Assembly: GCA_018266435.1 (NCBI GenBank)
Contig: JAFEAL010000002.1
Span: forward strand, 62,001-126,000
Reading direction: 5' to 3'
Length of the DNA stretch: 64,000 bases
DNA from: Bacteroidota bacterium
GTDB lineage: Bacteria > Bacteroidota > Bacteroidia > Cytophagales > Cyclobacteriaceae
In this document: positions 53,268-61,268 of the stretch, one piece after another
Position numbering within the stretch: the stretch's first letter is position 1
Layout of the letters: each line of letters begins with the position of its first letter
Position numbers and translations under genes: made by a program
The notes under the pieces: generated by a model
Databases searched by the model: none
What the model saw: only the letters and a program-made list of their open reading frames with translations
What the model was told of the DNA's origin: nothing

Positions 53268-55511
53268 ATGAAGCTACTAACTGCAAGTATGTTTCTGCTA
53301 GCCGCAATGGGATCATTCGCGCAAGAGCAACCCAAACCCAACGAACCCCAGTGGAAAGGTAAGTTTGAACAACTCGACCAAATGCTACCCACCCCCAACG
53401 AGTACCGCACAGGCTCGGGCGCACCCGGCCCTAAGTACTGGCAGCAGCAAGCCGACTACGACATTACCGCAGAATTGAATGATGAGAATCAAAGCATCAC
53501 GGGCATTGAAACAATCACCTATACCAACAACTCACCCGATGTACTGAAATACCTGTGGGTGCAACTCGATCAAAACCTTTTTGAAAAAGAAAGCAACACT
53601 GCCAAGACGGCAACCAATTCGGTGAAAGACAGCTCAGCCGCAAAAATGATGGCCATGCAACTTAACCTGTGGGATTACGATGGAGGCTACAAAATAAAAT
53701 CAGTGAAAGATGCCGCTGGCAAAGACCTTTCGTACACCATTAATAAAACCATGATGCGCGTTGACTTACCCACCCCTATTAAGGCAGGCGCTAAGTATGC
53801 ATTTAAAATAGAATGGTCGTTTAATGTGCTTGACCGCAACCAGACTTTTGCACGCAGCGGGTATGAGTTTTTTCCTGAAGACGGCAACTACGTGTATACC
53901 ATTGCCCAGTGGTTTCCGCGCATGTGCGTGTATGACGATGTAGTGGGCTGGCAAAACAAACAGTTTTTAGGCCGTGGCGAATTTACCTTGCCATTCGGAA
54001 ATTATAAAGTAACGCTTACTGTTCCGGCCGACCATATCGTGGCAGCTACCGGCATGATCAAAAACCCCGCACAAGTTCTTACGCCTGCCCAGATCTCGCG
54101 ATTTGAAAAAGCAAAAACCACGTACGATAAACCCGTGATTATTGTAACTCAAGCCGAAGCGGTTGAAAAGGAAAAAACAAAATCAAAAGAAAAAAAAATA
54201 TGGCAGTTTGAAGCCACCAATGTGCGCGACTTCGCTTTTGCTTGCTCGCGAAAATTCATTTGGGATGCCATGGCTGTAAAAATCGGAAACAACTCACCGT
54301 TAGCCCAGTCATTTTACCCCAAAGAGGGCAATCCGTTGTGGGAAAAAGAATCAACCAATGCCGTGAAAAACACATTGGAAGTATATTCAAAACACACCAT
54401 TGATTATCCCTACCCGCAAGCTACCTCTGTTCATGCGGCAAGCATCGGCATGGAGTACCCAATGATCTGCTTCAACTTTGGCCGACCCAAAAAAGACGGC
54501 ACGTATGACACCGACAAGTTAAAAGGAATGCTTGGTGTAGTGATCCACGAAGTAGGGCATAATTTTTTCCCGATGATTATCAATAACGATGAACGTCAGA
54601 CCACCTGGATGGATGAAGGCATCAACAGTTTTGTACAATTACTCACCGAACTGGAGCGGTATCCTCAACTGGATTTCACCCGGGGCAAACCCGCAAGCCT
54701 TGTGCCCTACATGAAAGGCGATAAATCTACCATGCGCCCGCTAATGACCAACTCTGAGCAAGTGATTCAGTTTGGGTCCGAGCAATATCAAAAAGCAGCC
54801 ACCGCCCTTTTCATCTTGCGCGAAACCGTAATGGGTCATGATTTGTTCGATCGGTCATTTAAAGAATATGCCCAGCGCTGGTCTTTCAAACATCCAAAAC
54901 CTGCCGATTTTTTCCGCACCATGGAAGATGCCTCGGCCGTTGATCTGGATTGGTTTTGGAAAGGATGGTTTTATACCACCGACAATGTCGATCAATCACT
55001 CGACCAGGTGAAGTGGTATAAGCTGCATACCGAAAAAAATAACCTGGAGGGCCGGGAAAAAAATGTGGTCAAAGGTGACTTGGCTTCTGCCAAAAGCCGA
55101 GACAAAAAAAATGAAAACTTTGACAATGGCCCGCAATACATTGCTGTGTTACCTACCAATGACCGAATGTACGGTGAGTTTCAAAATAAAATTGATGACA
55201 AAGCCGTGATCAGCAAATTAGAAAATAAAAATCTTTATGAAGTCACCTTGTCTAACAAAGGCGGGCTGGTTATGCCCGTGATTATCGAGTGGACGTACAA
55301 AGACGGATCAAAAGAAACTGATCGGATTCCGGCCGAAATCTGGCGCGTAAATGAAAACAAAGTGACCAAAGTATTTGCCAAAGAAAAAGAAGTAGCCAGC
55401 GTGACCATCGATCCGCTGAAAGAAACGTCTGACATTCATACCGATGACAATGTGTTTCCACGAGTGGCTCAACCTTCTAAATTTGATGAGTTAAAGAAAA
55501 AAACAAACTAA
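53268..55511 (+). CDS. M1-family metallopeptidase, first of a tandem pair
   Basis: A 747-residue exported zinc peptidase. The ATG at 53268 begins a good signal peptide (MKLLTASMFLLAAMGSFAQE); the frame is open to an ATG at 53244 that would add eight residues ahead of it. The gluzincin motif is exact: His427-Glu428-x-x-His431 in HEVGHNF and Glu450 in MDEG, 18 residues on. The GAMEN exopeptidase motif is replaced by GMEYPMICF. An N-terminal beta domain and C-terminal helical domain frame the core. The tandem neighbour is a paralogue with a 42-nt identical patch near the 5' end. Probably a periplasmic aminopeptidase; no C-terminal sorting domain seen. Confidence 0.94.
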   Translation: MKLLTASMFLLAAMGSFAQEQPKPNEPQWKGKFEQLDQMLPTPNEYRTGSGAPGPKYWQQQADYDITAELNDENQSITGIETITYTNNSPDVLKYLWVQLDQNLFEKESNTAKTATNSVKDSSAAKMMAMQLNLWDYDGGYKIKSVKDAAGKDLSYTINKTMMRVDLPTPIKAGAKYAFKIEWSFNVLDRNQTFARSGYEFFPEDGNYVYTIAQWFPRMCVYDDVVGWQNKQFLGRGEFTLPFGNYKVTLTVPADHIVAATGMIKNPAQVLTPAQISRFEKAKTTYDKPVIIVTQAEAVEKEKTKSKEKKIWQFEATNVRDFAFACSRKFIWDAMAVKIGNNSPLAQSFYPKEGNPLWEKESTNAVKNTLEVYSKHTIDYPYPQATSVHAASIGMEYPMICFNFGRPKKDGTYDTDKLKGMLGVVIHEVGHNFFPMIINNDERQTTWMDEGINSFVQLLTELERYPQLDFTRGKPASLVPYMKGDKSTMRPLMTNSEQVIQFGSEQYQKAATALFILRETVMGHDLFDRSFKEYAQRWSFKHPKPADFFRTMEDASAVDLDWFWKGWFYTTDNVDQSLDQVKWYKLHTEKNNLEGREKNVVKGDLASAKSRDKKNENFDNGPQYIAVLPTNDRMYGEFQNKIDDKAVISKLENKNLYEVTLSNKGGLVMPVIIEWTYKDGSKETDRIPAEIWRVNENKVTKVFAKEKEVASVTIDPLKETSDIHTDDNVFPRVAQPSKFDELKKKTN

Positions 55512-55524
55512 GAATTATAAAATC

Positions 55525-55585
55525 AATCAATCGCGGAGTCGCAAGATTAGAAAAGAATATTTTACTTGCGACTCCGCGATTGATT
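55525..55585. repeat. 21-bp perfect palindromic hairpin between the two M1 genes
   Basis: AATCAATCGCGGAGTCGCAAG (55525-55545) pairs exactly with 55565-55585 across a 19-nt AT-rich loop. Its core is GC-rich, with no T-run after it, and it ends 16 bp before the second ATG. It may attenuate or stabilise the transcript, or be a mobile palindrome; a simple terminator is less likely. Confidence 0.85.
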
Positions 55586-55601
55586 TTAACCTCCAAATCC
55601 A

Positions 55602-57818
55602 ATGAAATCTATTCTCACTTCATTTTTTTTACTCGGTACGTTAATTCTGTTTAGCCAGGATAAAAAATGGCAGGGTAAGTTTGAACAACTCGACCAAATG
55701 CTACCCACCCCCAACTCGTATCGGTCAGCTTCAGGCGCACCCGGCCCGGATTATTGGCAACAACGTGCCAATTATGAAATTGATGTAGAACTCCATGACG
55801 AAACACAGATCATCACCGGCCAAGAGACCATAACTTATTTTAACCATGCACCAGAGGCTATGAACTATGTATGGCTTCAACTGGATCAAAATAATTTGGC
55901 CAGCGGCAACATGACCGACAAGACCGAAACCAACCGCATCCGCGATTCCGTTCCCGCCCGGTTTTTTCCGCTTGCACAAGACACGTATGATTACCAGGGC
56001 GGCTTTACTATCAAATCCGTAAAAGATGCGGCCACCGGTGCCGATCTGCCATATCTTGTCAACTACACTATGTTGCGTATTGATCTGCCTGCAGCTTTAA
56101 AAACTGGCGATAAATATGCTTTTAAAATTGAATGGAGCTACCACGAAAAAGACCGCATGCAGTTTAGCGAACGGGGCGGATACGAGTATTTTCCGCAAGA
56201 TGGAAATTACCTCTACACCGTGGCACAGTGGTTTCCACGCATGTGCGTATTTGATGATTACGAAGGTTGGCAGAATAAACAATTTCTTGGCCAAGGCGAG
56301 TTTGCTCTCACATTTGGTAATTACCGTGTGCGCATTACCGTTCCGTCTGATCACATTGTAGGAGCCAGCGGAGTATTACAAAATCCGAAAGCAGTATTGA
56401 CCCCCACCCAGTTTGAACGATTTGAAAAAGCAAAAAAAACATTTGACAAGCCCGTAATGATTGTTACCGAAGAAGAAGCCCGGGTCAAAGAAAAAGAACA
56501 TTCAAAAAATAAAAAAACCTGGGAGTTTTATGCTGAAAATGTGCGAGACTTTGCCTTTGCCACTTCGCGCAAGTTCATTTGGGATGCCATGGCAGTAAAC
56601 ATAAACGGGAAGACACCCCTGGCCCAATCGCTCTACCCAAAAGAAGGCAACCCGCTTTGGGAAAAAGAATCAACCCTGGCCATTAAAAACACCTTAGAAA
56701 TTTATTCTTCGCGCACGTTTGACTTTCCGTACCCTACAGCGTATTCGGTTCACACAGCCAACCAAGGCATGGAATACCCCATGATTTGTTTCAATGGCGG
56801 TCGCCCCAAGAGCGATGGCACCTATTCGCAACGCGTCTATGAAGGAATGGTGGGAGTGATCATTCACGAAGTTGGGCATAACTTTTTTCCCATGATCGTT
56901 AATTCAGACGAACGCAAATGGAGTTGGATGGACGAAGGATTGAATTCATTTTTAGAGAGAGAAACCAAACGGGAACGTTATCCCACCGTGGATATTGGTT
57001 GGGGTTCACCCAGGGGTATGGCCAGCTACATGAAAGGAGACAAAAACTTGATGCGACCCATTATGTGGAATTCAGATAATGTGCCAGGACGCGATTTTGG
57101 CCCTAATGCCTACGGTAAACCGGCTGCCGCTCTTACGCTCTTACGCGAAACTGTGATGGGTCCTGAATTGTTTGATAAAGCTTTTAAAGAATACGCCCAG
57201 CGCTGGGCATTTAAACAACCGAAGCCGGCTGATTTTTTCCGCACCATGGAAGACGCCTCAGCCGTTGACCTCGATTGGTTTTGGCGAGGATGGTTTTATA
57301 CTGTAGATAATGTAGATGTGGAACTTAGCGATGTCAAATGGTTTAAACTGAAAGAACAAACGGCTGATCCCGAAAAGAAAAATGTAAAAACACAAACGGG
57401 CGATTTAGCCGCCAAAGATAAGCCCACAGACTTCAGCCAGGGCCCACAGCAAATAACCGTGCTCGATACTCCCGAACGGTTTAGTGGAGAATTTAAAAAT
57501 ACCGTTGATGATAAAGCCATCCGGGCTAAACTGGCCGGCAAAAATATGTATGAACTTACCCTGAAAAATAAGGGAGGCCTGGTTACGCCAGTTATCATTG
57601 AATGGACTTATAAAGACGGTAGCAGGGAAACAGAGAAAATTCCGGCCGAGATATGGCGGGTCAATGAAAACGAAGTAAAAAAAGTATTTATAAAAAATAA
57701 GGAAGTTACCCACGTGGTGATTGACCCCAATAACAACACGGGCGATACTGATTTTTCAAATAATAAATTTCCGAAGGTTCAGGCCGAAAATAAATTTGAC
57801 CTGCTGAAAAAGAATTAA
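55602..57818 (+). CDS. M1-family metallopeptidase, second of a tandem pair
   Basis: A 738-residue paralogue of the preceding gene. A short signal peptide (SILTSFFLLGTLILFSQD) leads into KWQGKFEQLDQMLPTPNSY, which repeats the neighbour nearly word for word. Catalytic residues are His422, Glu423, His426 in HEVGHNFFP and Glu445 in MDEG. GMEYPMICFN replaces the classical GAMEN. Nucleotide identity to the first copy is high in two patches (start of the mature protein and about 57,237-57,290, the FFRTMEDASAVDLDWFW region), suggesting duplication with some gene conversion. It ends at a strong terminator, so the pair and perhaps the HupE-like gene form one transcription unit. Confidence 0.94.
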   Translation: MKSILTSFFLLGTLILFSQDKKWQGKFEQLDQMLPTPNSYRSASGAPGPDYWQQRANYEIDVELHDETQIITGQETITYFNHAPEAMNYVWLQLDQNNLASGNMTDKTETNRIRDSVPARFFPLAQDTYDYQGGFTIKSVKDAATGADLPYLVNYTMLRIDLPAALKTGDKYAFKIEWSYHEKDRMQFSERGGYEYFPQDGNYLYTVAQWFPRMCVFDDYEGWQNKQFLGQGEFALTFGNYRVRITVPSDHIVGASGVLQNPKAVLTPTQFERFEKAKKTFDKPVMIVTEEEARVKEKEHSKNKKTWEFYAENVRDFAFATSRKFIWDAMAVNINGKTPLAQSLYPKEGNPLWEKESTLAIKNTLEIYSSRTFDFPYPTAYSVHTANQGMEYPMICFNGGRPKSDGTYSQRVYEGMVGVIIHEVGHNFFPMIVNSDERKWSWMDEGLNSFLERETKRERYPTVDIGWGSPRGMASYMKGDKNLMRPIMWNSDNVPGRDFGPNAYGKPAAALTLLRETVMGPELFDKAFKEYAQRWAFKQPKPADFFRTMEDASAVDLDWFWRGWFYTVDNVDVELSDVKWFKLKEQTADPEKKNVKTQTGDLAAKDKPTDFSQGPQQITVLDTPERFSGEFKNTVDDKAIRAKLAGKNMYELTLKNKGGLVTPVIIEWTYKDGSRETEKIPAEIWRVNENEVKKVFIKNKEVTHVVIDPNNNTGDTDFSNNKFPKVQAENKFDLLKKN

Positions 57819-57837
57819 CAGGAATCTCTTGTTGCTC

Positions 57838-57869
57838 AACACAAAGAGGCCTGTAGGCCTCTTTGTGTT
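57838..57869. terminator. Intrinsic terminator after the M1 pair
   Basis: A 14-bp perfect stem (AACACAAAGAGGCC at 57838-57851, GGCCTCTTTGTGTT at 57856-57869) with the tetraloop TGTA and following T residues. It starts 19 bp past the second M1 stop codon. A frame extending upstream from the next gene passes through it, so that upstream start is unlikely. Confidence 0.93.
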
Positions 57870-57910
57870 TCCCCTTACCGGGTGCATTTCAAACTTTCTA
57901 TTCAAAGAAT

Positions 57911-57918
57911 TATTTTTG
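57911..57918 (+). promoter_or_regulatory. Putative -7 promoter element for the WecA-like gene
   Basis: TATTTTTG matches TAnnTTTG, lies after the M1 terminator and 34 bp before the proposed TTG start. No clear -33 box was found. Confidence 0.4.
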
Positions 57919-57952
57919 CACAACCCTAAACTTCATTCCTATCATACGGCTT

Positions 57953-59014
57953 TTGCTTTATACTGCTATCTCATTCCTGATCTCCTTCCTTACACTGCCT
58001 GTACTGATCAAGCTGCTCACGCAATGGAAGCTGCTCGATTCGCCAGGCAAACATAAAATACATTCCCAATTCAAACCCTCGTTGGGAGGTGTAGCGGTTT
58101 TGTTAGGCGTTGGTTTTTCATTGCTCCTTGCTTTGCCGCTGAGCGAATGGCTTACCCAAAAGTATTTTTTTATCTCGTTGCTTCTGATGTTTTTAATCGG
58201 CCTGCGCGATGATGTACTTGCCCTTACACCCCGCCAGAAATTAGTCAGTCAGTTTTTACCGGTGATCTTGCTGGTTGTGCTGAACCAGACCACAATCAAT
58301 TCTTCTTATGGGCTTTTTGATTTGCCGGCAATTCCAACCCCGCTCATTTGGTTATTGAGTATTTTTACACTGATCATTCTCACTAATGCCTACAATTTAA
58401 TTGATGGGCTGGATGGATTGGCCGGCACCATTGGCATCGTTTCGCTTACTGCCTTTGGTGTTTGGTTTTATCTGGTTGGTAATTTTTCTACCAGTTTAAT
58501 TGCATTGACTTTTGCAGGGGCTCTTTTAGCATTTCTTTTTTTTAACTGGCAACCTTCTAAAATATTTATGGGAGACACCGGTGCGCTTACCATTGGTTTT
58601 TTGATCTCTTACCTGGCCATTACGTTTGTGAATGTAAATTACCGGTTGCCCGAATCAAGCGACTACAAAATGAAAGCTTCTATTGCCAGTTCAGTTTGTG
58701 TGGCCATCATTCCGGTGTTTGATACGCTCCGGGTTATCATTCTCCGCCTCCGGCAAGGCTTGTCTCCTTTTCATGCCGATAAAAACCATTTGCATCATCA
58801 GTTTTTAAAATTGGGGTTCAGCCATGCAGTTTCGGTCTTGTTCATGGCCTCCATCAATTTAATCATGATTCTTTTAGCCTGGCTTCTACGAAAACAAAAT
58901 GATCTGCTAATTTTGCCTATTGTGATTGCGATTTGTTTAATCATCAATTTTGTATTGAAAAAAGCGCAGCAAGCAAAGTCAATTACCCATGGAGCAGCAG
59001 ATCAAAACCATTGA
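57953..59014 (+). CDS. MraY/WecA-type polyprenyl-phosphate sugar-1-phosphate transferase
   Basis: A ~353-residue polytopic membrane enzyme from a TTG start; the frame stays open to 57863, but that start lies inside a terminator stem. It transfers a sugar 1-phosphate from a UDP-sugar to undecaprenyl phosphate, starting O-antigen, capsule or wall polymer synthesis. The motifs are NLIDGLDGLAG (Asp151 and Asp154), FMGDTGALTIGF (Asp208) and the HIP-type HADKNHLHHQF (His274, Asp276, His279, His281, His282). This pattern is WecA/TagO-like rather than MraY, whose own genes are normally in the dcw cluster. It overlaps pheS by 26 bp. Sugar specificity is unknown. Confidence 0.9.
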   Translation: MLYTAISFLISFLTLPVLIKLLTQWKLLDSPGKHKIHSQFKPSLGGVAVLLGVGFSLLLALPLSEWLTQKYFFISLLLMFLIGLRDDVLALTPRQKLVSQFLPVILLVVLNQTTINSSYGLFDLPAIPTPLIWLLSIFTLIILTNAYNLIDGLDGLAGTIGIVSLTAFGVWFYLVGNFSTSLIALTFAGALLAFLFFNWQPSKIFMGDTGALTIGFLISYLAITFVNVNYRLPESSDYKMKASIASSVCVAIIPVFDTLRVIILRLRQGLSPFHADKNHLHHQFLKLGFSHAVSVLFMASINLIMILLAWLLRKQNDLLILPIVIAICLIINFVLKKAQQAKSITHGAADQNH

Positions 59015-60011
59015 GCAAGAAGTAAATACTTTCTCTATTTTATCCAAGGATGACCTGGAAAACTTTCGGCTTAAATTCATCAGCAAGAAAGGAATCATTC
59101 CTTCACTTTTTGAAGACCTGAAAAAGGCTTCATCCGATGAAAAAAAGAAAATAGGAAAATGGCTGAACGAATTAAAGCAGTTAGCCGAAGGAAAATTCAA
59201 ATCCGCTCAAGAAGCTTTGGAAAACTCGATGGATGAATCAACCGATGCCATTGATCTCTCCTTACCGGTTGTTCCCAACAAACTGGGCAACCAACACCCA
59301 CTAAGCCTGACCCGCTACCGCATTATCGAAATATTTGAGCGTCTCGGATTTAATTTAGCTGACGGCCCCGAAATAGAAGATGACTGGCACAACTTTACGG
59401 CATTGAATTTTCCGCCCAATCATCCGGCACGCGAAATGCAGGACACGTTTTTTATCGAAAAAAACCCGGATGTCTTATTGCGAACGCACACCTCTAATGT
59501 GCAGATCCGGCTCATGAAAAAGCAAAAGCCACCTATCCGCTCAATCATGCCCGGCCGTGTCTATCGCAACGAAGCGATCTCAGCAAGAGCGCATTGCTTT
59601 TTTCACCAGGTAGAAGGATTATATGTTGATAAAAATGTTGGGTTTGCCGATTTAAAGCAAACGCTCTATTCATTTGCCCAACAGATGTATGGCAAAGATA
59701 TTAAGATCAGGTACAGACCTTCGTTTTTTCCGTTTACCGAACCCAGTGCTGAAATTGACATTTCTTGCCTGATCTGCAAAGGCAAAGGCTGCAACATTTG
59801 CAAGCACAGTGGATGGGTAGAGATTGCCGGCTCAGGCATGGTGCACCCCAATGTTTTGCGCAACTGCAACATAGACCCCGAGGAGTATACGGGCTTTGCT
59901 TTTGGTATGGGCATAGAGCGAGTCACGCAATTACTATTTCAGGTCAATGACTTGAGATTGTATTCTGAAAATGACATTCGCTTCCTCAGGCAGTTCAAAC
60001 CTGTAATGTGA
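58989..60011 (+). CDS. pheS: Phenylalanine-tRNA ligase alpha subunit
   Basis: A 340-residue catalytic subunit of the alpha2beta2 PheRS. The N-terminal coiled-coil arm (residues 1-85) is followed by the class II core: motif 1 region HPLSLTRYRIIEIFERLGF, motif 2 PGRVYRNEAISARAHCFFHQVEGL, and motif 3 GFAFGMGIERVTQLLFQ. Between motifs 2 and 3 there is a CxxC-x4-CxxC segment (CLICKGKGCNIC) that occurs in some bacterial PheS and may bind zinc. It overlaps the WecA-like gene by 26 bp, its stop overlaps the next gene's GTG start, and no pheT is beside it, so the beta subunit lies elsewhere. Confidence 0.97.
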   Translation: MEQQIKTIEQEVNTFSILSKDDLENFRLKFISKKGIIPSLFEDLKKASSDEKKKIGKWLNELKQLAEGKFKSAQEALENSMDESTDAIDLSLPVVPNKLGNQHPLSLTRYRIIEIFERLGFNLADGPEIEDDWHNFTALNFPPNHPAREMQDTFFIEKNPDVLLRTHTSNVQIRLMKKQKPPIRSIMPGRVYRNEAISARAHCFFHQVEGLYVDKNVGFADLKQTLYSFAQQMYGKDIKIRYRPSFFPFTEPSAEIDISCLICKGKGCNICKHSGWVEIAGSGMVHPNVLRNCNIDPEEYTGFAFGMGIERVTQLLFQVNDLRLYSENDIRFLRQFKPVM

Positions 60012-60862
60012 GACTCATTAAAAAAATAGGAGTGGTCGGTGCTGGCTCCATGGGGCAGGGTATCGCGCAAGTGTGCGCTGCCGCAGGGTACTCGGTTTTG
60101 TTCTATGATGTCAACTCGCTGGCCATTGAAAGGGGGATTGCCGCAATCACAAAAAGTCTTGATCAGGCTGTAGCCAAAGGAAAACTCTCCGAAGATCAAA
60201 AAAAATCAACGCTGAGCATTATTTATCCTGTTGCTTTTGAAAATCTGCAGGCCGACCTGATTATTGAAGCCGTTGTTGAACAACTGGAAGTCAAACAAAA
60301 TCTTTTTTCAAGGCTGGAAAAAATCAATCGGGCTGAAACTATTTTGGCAAGCAATACTTCTTCGCTTTCCATTTCAAAAATGGCATCTGTTTTAGAACGG
60401 CCAGGCCGATTCATTGGCCTACATTTTTTTAATCCGGCTCACCTGATGAAACTGGTAGAAGTGGTGGCGGGAGGCCAAACCGATTTGTCACTCAATTTTC
60501 TGATGATTGATTTTTGTAAATCCATCGGAAAAATTCCGGTTGTCGTAAAAGATTCGCCCGGCTTCATCGTTAACCGGGTGGCCAGGCATTATTATTTAGA
60601 GTCATTGAAATTGCTGGAAGAAGATGTGGCAGATATCGGCACGATTGATGCATTGACCAAGTCTGCCGGTTTTAAACTAGGTCCCTTTGAACTGATGGAC
60701 TTAATTGGCAATGATGTGAACCTGGAAGTGAGCCGGCTCATGTACGAGTCGTTTGACCGGACACCACGGTTTAAACCAAATAGAATTCAAGAAGAAAAAG
60801 TGAGGCTAAATCAGTTGGGCAAAAAAACAGGAAAAGGATATTACGCATATGACCCTAAATAA
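60008..60862 (+). CDS. 3-hydroxyacyl-CoA/3-hydroxybutyryl-CoA dehydrogenase
   Basis: A 284-residue NAD-dependent dehydrogenase. The start is a GTG that overlaps the pheS TGA. The Rossmann motif VVGAGSMGQGIAQVCAAAG is at residues 8-26; ASNTSSLSISKMA and the catalytic-His motif GLHFFNPAHLMKLVEVV follow, then KDSPGFIVNRV and the C-terminal GPFELMDLIGNDVN. The length equals that of PaaH/Hbd enzymes that oxidise (S)-3-hydroxybutyryl-CoA or longer 3-hydroxyacyl-CoAs. It may serve fatty-acid breakdown or butyrate-type metabolism. It overlaps the following gene by 14 bp, so pheS, this gene and the Rieske-like gene are translated from one message. Confidence 0.94.
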   Translation: MRLIKKIGVVGAGSMGQGIAQVCAAAGYSVLFYDVNSLAIERGIAAITKSLDQAVAKGKLSEDQKKSTLSIIYPVAFENLQADLIIEAVVEQLEVKQNLFSRLEKINRAETILASNTSSLSISKMASVLERPGRFIGLHFFNPAHLMKLVEVVAGGQTDLSLNFLMIDFCKSIGKIPVVVKDSPGFIVNRVARHYYLESLKLLEEDVADIGTIDALTKSAGFKLGPFELMDLIGNDVNLEVSRLMYESFDRTPRFKPNRIQEEKVRLNQLGKKTGKGYYAYDPK

Positions 60863-61268
60863 AATTCGTTGGATTTTCGGGTTGGCTCTGTTGGTGGGAG
60901 CAACTCAAGCACAGGCGCAGGCTGTATTTCCGGAAATTACTGTGAACTTAACTTATCCGCAATTTCAGCGGCTGAAAACTGATGGTGGATTTGTGTACCT
61001 CGATGGCGGACTAAAAGGAATTATCCTCTACCGCTCAGGCGAAAACTCATTTAATGCGTACGACCGGGCGTGCGCGCATGATTTTACAGCAAACTGTTCC
61101 GTGCAAGTAGATGGCTCCACCTTGTTCATGATTGACCGTTGTTGCAATTCCAGTTTTAGTTTCCCTGATGGGCAGCCCACCGGTGGCCCGGCTCAGCGGC
61201 CGCTGATCCAATACCGAGTAGAGCTATCGGGCAATACCTTAAAAATTTCGGACGAAATTATCAACTAA
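60849..61268 (+). CDS. Exported Rieske-like protein with incomplete iron-sulfur ligands
   Basis: A 139-residue protein with a signal peptide ending QAQAQAV. The mature part resembles the Rieske domain: NAYDRACAHDF places Cys75 and His77 in the first C-x-H pair, and DRCCNSSFSFPDGQPTGGPAQRPL aligns with the second pair. There, the expected C-x-x-H reads Cys98-Cys99-Asn-Ser, so one histidine is missing and a normal [2Fe-2S] Rieske cluster is unlikely. GPAQRPLIQYRVEL is the usual end of a Rieske domain. It overlaps the dehydrogenase gene by 14 bp, and shares CTAA with the stop of the convergent permease. Its role is unknown; a disulfide-stabilised relic is possible. Confidence 0.78.
   Translation: MTLNKIRWIFGLALLVGATQAQAQAVFPEITVNLTYPQFQRLKTDGGFVYLDGGLKGIILYRSGENSFNAYDRACAHDFTANCSVQVDGSTLFMIDRCCNSSFSFPDGQPTGGPAQRPLIQYRVELSGNTLKISDEIIN

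Noticed and set aside
57863-57952. Upstream start for the WecA-like gene
   Set aside because: The TTG at 57863 lies inside the right arm of a 14-bp terminator stem, so translation from it is implausible.
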